Source of the DNA: Acidobacteriaceae bacterium
GTDB taxonomy: Bacteria > Acidobacteriota > Terriglobia > Terriglobales > Acidobacteriaceae
Length of the DNA stretch: 10,822 nt
Direction of reading: 5' to 3'
Assembly: GCA_030040395.1 (NCBI GenBank)
Contig: JASHTU010000269.1
Span: forward strand, 1 to 10,822
The notes beneath the pieces are model-generated. The model worked only from the letters and a program-made list of their open reading frames with translations. It made no database searches and was not told the DNA's origin. The position numbers and the translations under genes are program-made. Of this stretch, positions 6,803-10,822 are shown piece after piece. Within the stretch, counting starts at the first letter, position 1, and every line of letters begins with the position of its first letter.

Positions 6803-6949
6803 TCCAAGGCCACGCTCAATGCGCAACACTCTCAATCAAGCAAAAGCCCCTATTCCGGAAGAGCCCTCGCGCCTCCACCTTGACCATGGCCCTTGCGGGG
6901 AGCGCAGGATTGCAGAAAAACGGCGGAGGCGCTGGATCGGCATCGGAAG

Positions 6950-6953
6950 AAGG
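6950..6953 (+). promoter_or_regulatory. Ribosome binding site for the Crp/Fnr regulator
   Basis: AAGG, within GAAGAAGG, lies seven bases before the ATG at 6961. It favours this start over the in-frame ATG at 6886 and over the long frame that runs open from 5419. Confidence 0.6.
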
Positions 6954-6960
6954 CAAGACG

Positions 6961-7713
6961 ATGACGAACACAGAAATTTCTTCGGATGGGCATGGGCGGA
7001 CCGCACAGATGGGCCGCCAGGCGCCCGTGGGCTGCGCCGCATGTTCCAACCGCCGTCCGGGGTGGTTCTGCTCCTTGGGCAGCGCGGTTCTCGCCGACCT
7101 CGAGTTGGCCACCAGCACCATTTCTTTGCCCGCGCAGGCAGCCCTGTTTACCCAGGGCGAAGAAGCTCGCTGCCTCTACCTCATCTGCGGCGGGTACCTC
7201 AAGCTCACCACCGGCCGGCCCGACGATCGCCAGATGATCGTGCGCGTTGCCGGTCCCGGCTCGATGCTCGGCCTCTACGCGGTTCTCTCTCACGGAGTCT
7301 ATGAGGTGTCGGCGGAGTCATTGACCACTGCGCAATTGCGCCCTGTCGAGCGGGAGCGTTTTCTCAACTTCCTGCGCAGCCATAAAGAGGCGCAAATGCG
7401 CTCCGTGCAGTGCATTTGTCAGGAGTACCGCTTCGCTTTGCAGGACGCCTGCCGCATCGCCCTCTCTGAGACCGTGGCCACGCGCCTCGGCCGGCTGCTG
7501 CTCGAACTCGCCCACCAGATCGGTGAACGCACGGACAACGGCGAATACCATTTTCCCCTTCTCCTCACGCACGAGGAGATGGCCTCCATGACCTGCACCA
7601 CCCGGGAAACCGTGACCCGCACCCTGGGCCAGTTCCGCAAAGAGGGTTGGATCACCATCGAGGACTCTCTTGTCACCCTCCGCCAGCCCGAACGGCTGCA
7701 AAGCCTTATTTAG
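6961..7713 (+). CDS. Crp/Fnr-family transcriptional regulator with N-terminal cysteines
   Basis: A 250-residue DNA-binding regulator. Residues about 40-135 form the cyclic-nucleotide-binding-like sensor barrel (LFTQGEEA..LYLICGGYLKLT, then QMIVRVAGPGSMLG), followed by a long dimer helix. The C-terminal winged helix-turn-helix at about 200-240 has the recognition segment R215-E216-T217-V218-T219-R220. This matches the R-E-T-V-x-R of E. coli CRP, whose Arg, Glu and Arg read TGTGA, and not the E-x-x-S-R of FNR. Three cysteines, C25-x2-C28-x8-C37, resemble the N-terminal Fe-S ligands of FNR. The position matching FNR's fourth ligand (Cys122, before a conserved Pro) is not Cys; C71 and C76 are possible substitutes. 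The Arg of the CRP cAMP pocket is not evident, so cAMP is unlikely to be the effector. It lies divergent from the electron-transfer cluster and is probably its regulator, sensing redox state or oxygen (inferred). Confidence 0.92.
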   Translation: MTNTEISSDGHGRTAQMGRQAPVGCAACSNRRPGWFCSLGSAVLADLELATSTISLPAQAALFTQGEEARCLYLICGGYLKLTTGRPDDRQMIVRVAGPGSMLGLYAVLSHGVYEVSAESLTTAQLRPVERERFLNFLRSHKEAQMRSVQCICQEYRFALQDACRIALSETVATRLGRLLLELAHQIGERTDNGEYHFPLLLTHEEMASMTCTTRETVTRTLGQFRKEGWITIEDSLVTLRQPERLQSLI

Positions 7714-7825
7714 CGCCAGGATCTCGAGCCCGCCCTTTTCCCGCTTCCGTCCGGCCCGTTTTCCGAGTCCAAGAGATATGATTTTCCTAGGGCCTTCCCA
7801 GTACAAACGGGAGCACACCTTGACT

Positions 7826-8413
7826 ATGAGCCGTCTTTTTGCCTGCTTTGCTGCTGTACTTTTTGCGTGCTGCGCCGCAGCCGCCCAGAATCCTGCAACC
7901 GATCCGCCAACGGCCACCACGCCCGACCAGTCCGGCGCCTTGACCACCGAAAGTCCGGAGATCGTCGAGTTTCAAAAGATCGAGGACGCCTGGGCCACCG
8001 CCGTCAATCAGCACGACCAGTACGGCTTGGAGAACGTCCTATCGCCATTGTTCGTCGATGTTGCGGCCAACGGCGACATCACGACCCGCAACCAGCAGGT
8101 GGTCCAAGTCATCTCGAGTGACGACAAGGGGCTGTATCTCACCCAGAAGGTGATCACGGTGCGCATGTTGGGCGACGTCGCCGTAGCCAACGGCACCTAC
8201 ACCCTCCGCCACCGGGTAGCCTCGTCGGAAGTGACAGAAAAAGGCGTTTTCACCCACATCTTCGAGCGCTCGCATGGCGGCTGGAAGTGCATCAATTCCC
8301 AGCGCACCACGCTGCGCCAGGAGATGCAAGGCAAGCAGAAGAAACCCTCCACGGCCGAAGAACCGTTCCATATCCCGTTCTTCTCTCGCGGAGATAAGGA
8401 CAGCCAAAATTAG
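7826..8413 (+). CDS. Exported NTF2-like (DUF4440/SnoaL-type) protein
   Basis: A 195-residue protein of unknown specific role. Residues 1-20 are a signal peptide (Arg3, hydrophobic 4-20, likely cleavage after the Ala run before Gln21). An L-F-A-C at 12-15 is a poor lipobox, so a lipoprotein is possible but less likely. After a Thr/Pro-rich linker, about 46-165 resembles the NTF2-like fold of DUF4440: a starting helix EFQKIEDAWATAV, a central VRMLGDVAVANGTYTLRHRV strand pair, and FTHIFERSHGGWKCINSQ near the end. This family often lacks catalytic residues, so no reaction is assigned. The C-terminal 30 residues are charged and low in complexity. Start: the ATG at 7826 places the signal peptide at the N-terminus, but a GGGAG at 7809-7813 is twelve bases away. 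The ATG at 7778 is an alternative that adds 16 residues. It sits 112 bp after the regulator on the same strand and ends 44 bp from convergent mnmG. Confidence 0.78.
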   Translation: MSRLFACFAAVLFACCAAAAQNPATDPPTATTPDQSGALTTESPEIVEFQKIEDAWATAVNQHDQYGLENVLSPLFVDVAANGDITTRNQQVVQVISSDDKGLYLTQKVITVRMLGDVAVANGTYTLRHRVASSEVTEKGVFTHIFERSHGGWKCINSQRTTLRQEMQGKQKKPSTAEEPFHIPFFSRGDKDSQN

Positions 8414-8450
8414 GCCCTAAGTTGCGCCGATTCTGAAGTGAACTTTGGCC
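8413..8450. terminator. Possible hairpin between convergent genes
   Basis: GGCC (8413-8416) pairs with GGCC (8447-8450), and AAGTT (8419-8423) with AACTT (8441-8445), separated by a small bulge; the loop is 17 bases. It fills the 44-bp gap between the convergent NTF2-like gene and mnmG, as a two-way terminator would. No clear T-run follows on either strand and the loop is long, so the call is weak. Confidence 0.3.
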
Positions 8451-8457
8451 TGCGCTT

Positions 8458-10578
8458 TCAGCAAGCTTCTCTTTGAACTGCCGAAGCGCGGCCGTCGTCC
8501 ACTGCAGGATCCGGGCTCCACGGGCCGTTCCGTTCGGTCGCCCGCCGCGCCCGCTGCACCTTGCCCGCCCCTTGCAGCTTGATTGACACGTGCACCAAAC
8601 TCAGCGCTGCGGGCGTCACCCCGGGAATGCGGCTTGCCTGCCCGATCGTGCCCGGCCGTACGCGCTCCAGCTTCTCCCGCATCTCGCGCGAAAGCCCGCT
8701 GATCGATCCGTACTCGATCCACTCCGGAATCGCCACCGCCTCAGCCGCCCTCAGTTTCTCGATAGCCTTCTTCTGCTGGTCCAGATATCCGGCAAACTTG
8801 ATCTCCGTCTCTACCGCCCGCGCCTCGTTGCGCAGCGTGCTGCGCTCGATGGGATCGGGAATCTCGCCGCGGGAAAGCCCGAATTCAGCCAGCAGCGGAT
8901 CTCGCCGGAGTTGGTCAGCCAGCGCCGCGAGCACCGCGTCAATCGTCACCTCCGGCCGCTTAAGCAGTTGCGCCCAGGTCAGCCCCGCTGTCGCCGTCAG
9001 CTCGCCAAGGCCTGCGGCCTGCAGCTTTTCGGAGTCGATCTTGCCTGAAGCGAGCAGCCGCTTGAGCGCCGACATCCGCGCCTGCTTGCGCTCGTATTCC
9101 GCCCACGCCGCGTCGTCGATCAGTCCCAGCCGACGCCCGTGCGGCGTCAGCCGGCGGTCGGCGTTGTCGATGCGCAGATGCAGCCGGAACTCCGCGCGTG
9201 ACGTAAACATTCGGTAGGGCTCATTGGTTCCCTTCGAAATCAAATCGTCGATCAGGATGCCCGTATATCCTTCGCTGCGGTCCATCGTGAACGGCGGCTC
9301 GCCCTTCAACCACAATGCCGCGTTAATGCCCGCCATGATCCCCTGGCACGCGGCCTCTTCGTACCCGCTTGTGCCGTTGATTTGCCCGGCGAGGTAAAGG
9401 CCCTCCATGGATTTCACACGCAAGGTGCGGTTCAGCTCCGTGGCGTCGACACTGTCGTACTCGATGGCATAGCCCGGCCGCAGCATCTCCGCCTCGTCGA
9501 GGCCCGGAATCGAGTGCACCATTTGCCACTGCACCTCCATGGGCAGAGACGTGGACATCCCGTTCACGTATACCTCGTGCGTGTTCAGCCCCTCCGGCTC
9601 CAGAAAGAACTGGTGCTGTGTCTTATCGGGGAATTTCACAATCTTGTCTTCGATCGACGGACAGTACCGCGGGCCGATCCCCTGGATCCGCCCTGAATAC
9701 ATCGCGCTTCGGTGCACGTTTTCGCGGATCAGCCGCAGCGTCTCCGGCGTAGTGAAGGCGATGTGGCAGCTTACCTGCGGTTGCACGATCTTCTTCGTCC
9801 GAAAGCTGAATGGCGTTGGCTCCGCATCGCCTGGCTGCTCCTCAAACATGTCCCACCGGATCGTCCGCCCATCCAAGCGCGGCGGCGTTCCTGTCTTTAA
9901 CCGGCACGTCCGCAGCCCCAGCGCGCGGAGCGCCTCGCCCAACAGCACGCTGGCTGGCTCCCCGCTCCGGCCCGCCGGATATCGCTCTTCGCCGCAGTGA
10001 ATCAACCCATTCAGAAATGTGCCGGTGGTAATAATCGTTGCGCCCGCCATCAGCCTGCGCCCGTCGCGCATCTTCAGTCCCACGACGCGGCGAAAAGGCC
10101 GCACCGGCCGTGGCAACTCAGCTGCTTCGTCGGTTTCCTGGGTCCCTAAGTCGCCAGCTCCTAGTCCTTCAGTCCCTGGTCCCTCTTCGATCACGAGGTC
10201 CACGACCTCCGCTTGCCGTATATGCAAGCCCGGCTGGCCCTCCAGCACTTCGCGCATCTTCACACGGTAAAGCTGCTTATCGCACTGCGCCCGCGGACTC
10301 CACACCGCCGGCCCGCGCGACGAGTTCAGCAGCCGGAACTGAATTCCTACCGCGTCCGCCACTTCGCCCATAATTCCGCCCAGCGCGTCCACTTCGCGCA
10401 CCAGGTGTCCCTTGGCGACGCCGCCCACGGCCGGATTGCAACTCATTTGCGCAATCAGGTCAAGGTTCATGGTGATCAGCGCGGTCTTCAGCCCCATGCG
10501 CGCCGCAGCCATCGCCGCCTCGCACCCCGCATGCCCCGCACCAACCACTGCCACATCGTATTGTTCGGTAAAAGCCAT
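8458..10578 (-). CDS. mnmG: tRNA uridine-5-carboxymethylaminomethyl modification enzyme MnmG (GidA)
   Basis: FAD-dependent subunit that acts with MnmE to install the carboxymethylaminomethyl group on U34 of certain tRNAs. The dinucleotide-binding motif [10 protein letters not shown] is at 13-22. Family-typical blocks follow: [21 protein letters not shown] (48-68), the GPA-RAQ block near 89-98, [20 protein letters not shown], and the [15 protein letters not shown] block. The C-terminal domain ends in the usual [13 protein letters not shown] segment. At 706 residues it is longer than the common 620-640. The excess is a repeat-derived insertion at about 131-160, and a C-terminal tail of about 35 polar residues after the conserved end. 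Start: ATG at 10578 with AGGG just upstream, immediately followed by the FAD motif region. It has no evident functional link with the electron-transfer genes. Confidence 0.97.
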   Translation of the reverse strand: MAFTEQYDVAVVGAGHAGCEAAMAAARMGLKTALITMNLDLIAQMSCNPAVGGVAKGHLVREVDALGGIMGEVADAVGIQFRLLNSSRGPAVWSPRAQCDKQLYRVKMREVLEGQPGLHIRQAEVVDLVIEEGPGTEGLGAGDLGTQETDEAAELPRPVRPFRRVVGLKMRDGRRLMAGATIITTGTFLNGLIHCGEERYPAGRSGEPASVLLGEALRALGLRTCRLKTGTPPRLDGRTIRWDMFEEQPGDAEPTPFSFRTKKIVQPQVSCHIAFTTPETLRLIRENVHRSAMYSGRIQGIGPRYCPSIEDKIVKFPDKTQHQFFLEPEGLNTHEVYVNGMSTSLPMEVQWQMVHSIPGLDEAEMLRPGYAIEYDSVDATELNRTLRVKSMEGLYLAGQINGTSGYEEAACQGIMAGINAALWLKGEPPFTMDRSEGYTGILIDDLISKGTNEPYRMFTSRAEFRLHLRIDNADRRLTPHGRRLGLIDDAAWAEYERKQARMSALKRLLASGKIDSEKLQAAGLGELTATAGLTWAQLLKRPEVTIDAVLAALADQLRRDPLLAEFGLSRGEIPDPIERSTLRNEARAVETEIKFAGYLDQQKKAIEKLRAAEAVAIPEWIEYGSISGLSREMREKLERVRPGTIGQASRIPGVTPAALSLVHVSIKLQGAGKVQRARRATERNGPWSPDPAVDDGRASAVQREAC
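10141..10184. repeat. Degenerate 7-bp tandem repeat inside mnmG
   Basis: Plus-strand units GGTCCCT (10141), AGCTCCT (10156), AGTCCTT (10163), AGTCCCT (10171) and GGTCCCT (10178), the last four almost back to back. Read on the coding strand they give the Gly/Thr/Leu-rich stretch [12 protein letters not shown] at about residues 135-146 of MnmG, where family members normally have a short surface loop. The frame is kept, so it looks like a tolerated expansion or small repeat insertion. Confidence 0.6.
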
Positions 10579-10652
10579 CCCATCCCTATTCTACGGAAGG
10601 CGCTAAGCCATGCGCCCACGCCACTCCCGGATCGGCTCCAATCGACCCCACT

Positions 10653-10690
10653 CCTTGTCCATGCATTAAGCTCAACTTCCATGGACAAGG
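10653..10690. repeat. Perfect 11-bp inverted repeat over the racemase start codon
   Basis: CCTTGTCCATG (10653-10663) and CATGGACAAGG (10680-10690) are exact reverse complements around a 16-base spacer. The right arm contains the ATG at 10681. It lies in the 102-bp gap between divergent mnmG and the racemase-like gene. It could be an operator, or an mRNA hairpin that hides the start codon. Confidence 0.6.
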
Positions 10691-10822
10691 GTCGTTGCTT
10701 AGGTCTAGTCGGTGGGCTCGGCGTAGGAGCCGCCGTTCATTACTATGAAAAGCTGGCCAAGGCCCACGCCGCGCGCGGTCGAGCGCTCGATCTCGTGATG
10801 GCCCATGCCGAGGTCTCTCGGG
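10681..10822 (+). CDS. Aspartate/glutamate racemase-family protein (N-terminal part only)
   Basis: 47 residues are visible before the right edge. The segment CLGLVGGLGVGAAVHYYEKL (residues 6-25) matches the family's N-terminal pattern (IGLIGGMSWEST..YY), a glycine-rich first strand and loop followed by a helix. Later residues, DLVMAHAEVSR, fit the second strand that precedes the catalytic region. The family interconverts L- and D-aspartate or glutamate, or related substrates, using two Cys; neither catalytic Cys is within the visible part. No Shine-Dalgarno sequence is obvious before the ATG, and the ATG lies in an inverted repeat. It is divergent from mnmG. Family call is good; substrate unknown. 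Confidence 0.8.
   Translation, partial: MDKGRCLGLVGGLGVGAAVHYYEKLAKAHAARGRALDLVMAHAEVSR

Larger units (their letters stand above)
6424..6960. promoter_or_regulatory. Divergent regulatory region between the decaheme cytochrome and the Crp/Fnr gene
   Basis: 537 bp with no convincing gene on either strand; the open frames crossing it lack good starts or family-like sequence. It must hold the promoters of both divergent transcripts. Four palindromes of the form GTGA-N6-TCAC (three exact in those eight bases, one with a single change) are centred near 6576, 6631, 6722 and 6794 and are listed separately. I could not pick out persuasive -35/-10 boxes for either direction. Confidence 0.7.

Noticed and set aside
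6424..6960. FNR-type sites (TTGAT-N4-ATCAA) in the divergent region
   Set aside because: None found by eye; the palindromes present are all of the GTGA-N6-TCAC type.
5419..7713. A plus-strand frame open for 764 codons, running antisense through the decaheme gene into the regulator
   Set aside because: Only the part from 6961 has regulator-like sequence, a ribosome site and a sensible start. The rest is the GC-rich antisense of a gene with ten heme motifs on the other strand.
7777..7782. TATGAT as a -10 box for the NTF2-like gene
   Set aside because: No acceptable -35 box at the right distance, and the same bases overlap an alternative start codon.
8458..8600. A frameshift near the 3' end of mnmG producing the polar C-terminal tail
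   Set aside because: The conserved end of the protein is intact and the tail simply continues to a stop close to the convergent gene; nothing shows a broken frame, though it cannot be excluded without homologues.
1..10822. CRISPR arrays, tRNA or rRNA genes, transposases
   Set aside because: No regularly spaced repeats, cloverleaf-like sequences, rRNA segments or transposase-like proteins were seen.

Overview
The window looks like a piece of a GC-rich, Gram-negative chromosome, most likely from the Acidobacteriota. This rests on an outer-membrane porin-cytochrome system, on a Crp/Fnr regulator with an N-terminal Cys-x2-Cys-x8-Cys motif that I associate with that phylum, and on general codon use. 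The phylum call is an inference: no rRNA or other phylogenetic marker is available apart from mnmG.

Positions 1-6423 (minus strand, read right to left) hold a five-gene set for moving electrons across the cell envelope. In transcription order it contains: a decaheme periplasmic cytochrome of the MtrA/DmsE/PioA family (6423-5386); its MtrB/PioB-type outer-membrane beta-barrel (5271-2650); two tandem, paralogous 105-residue monoheme cytochromes c (2494-2177 and 1954-1637); and a membrane-anchored multiheme NapC/NirT-type cytochrome that runs off the left edge (1433 to 1). This last protein has three N-terminal membrane segments and at least six heme motifs, an architecture like Geobacter ImcH. 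The inferred path is: quinol pool, inner-membrane ImcH-like protein, small periplasmic carriers, MtrA-like decaheme wire inside the MtrB-like barrel, then outside the cell. At least 18 hemes are encoded in the visible part. No extracellular MtrC/OmcA-type terminal cytochrome is visible. A likely intrinsic terminator follows the barrel gene and may set the level of the carriers apart from the conduit.

Positions 6424-6960 are a 537-bp non-coding divergent region. It carries four GTGA-N6-TCAC-type (CRP-like) palindromes. To its right, on the plus strand, is a 250-residue Crp/Fnr regulator (6961-7713). Its recognition helix has the CRP-type R-E-T-V-x-R signature, which fits those sites, and its N-terminal cysteines suggest redox or Fe-S sensing. 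The regulator plus its sites is therefore the natural candidate for control of the electron-transfer genes. A small exported NTF2/DUF4440-like protein follows (7826-8413).

The right part is housekeeping: mnmG (10578-8458, minus), a tRNA-modification gene carrying a small repeat-derived insertion, and the start of an aspartate/glutamate racemase-family gene (10681 onward, plus). The racemase start codon lies inside an 11-bp perfect inverted repeat.
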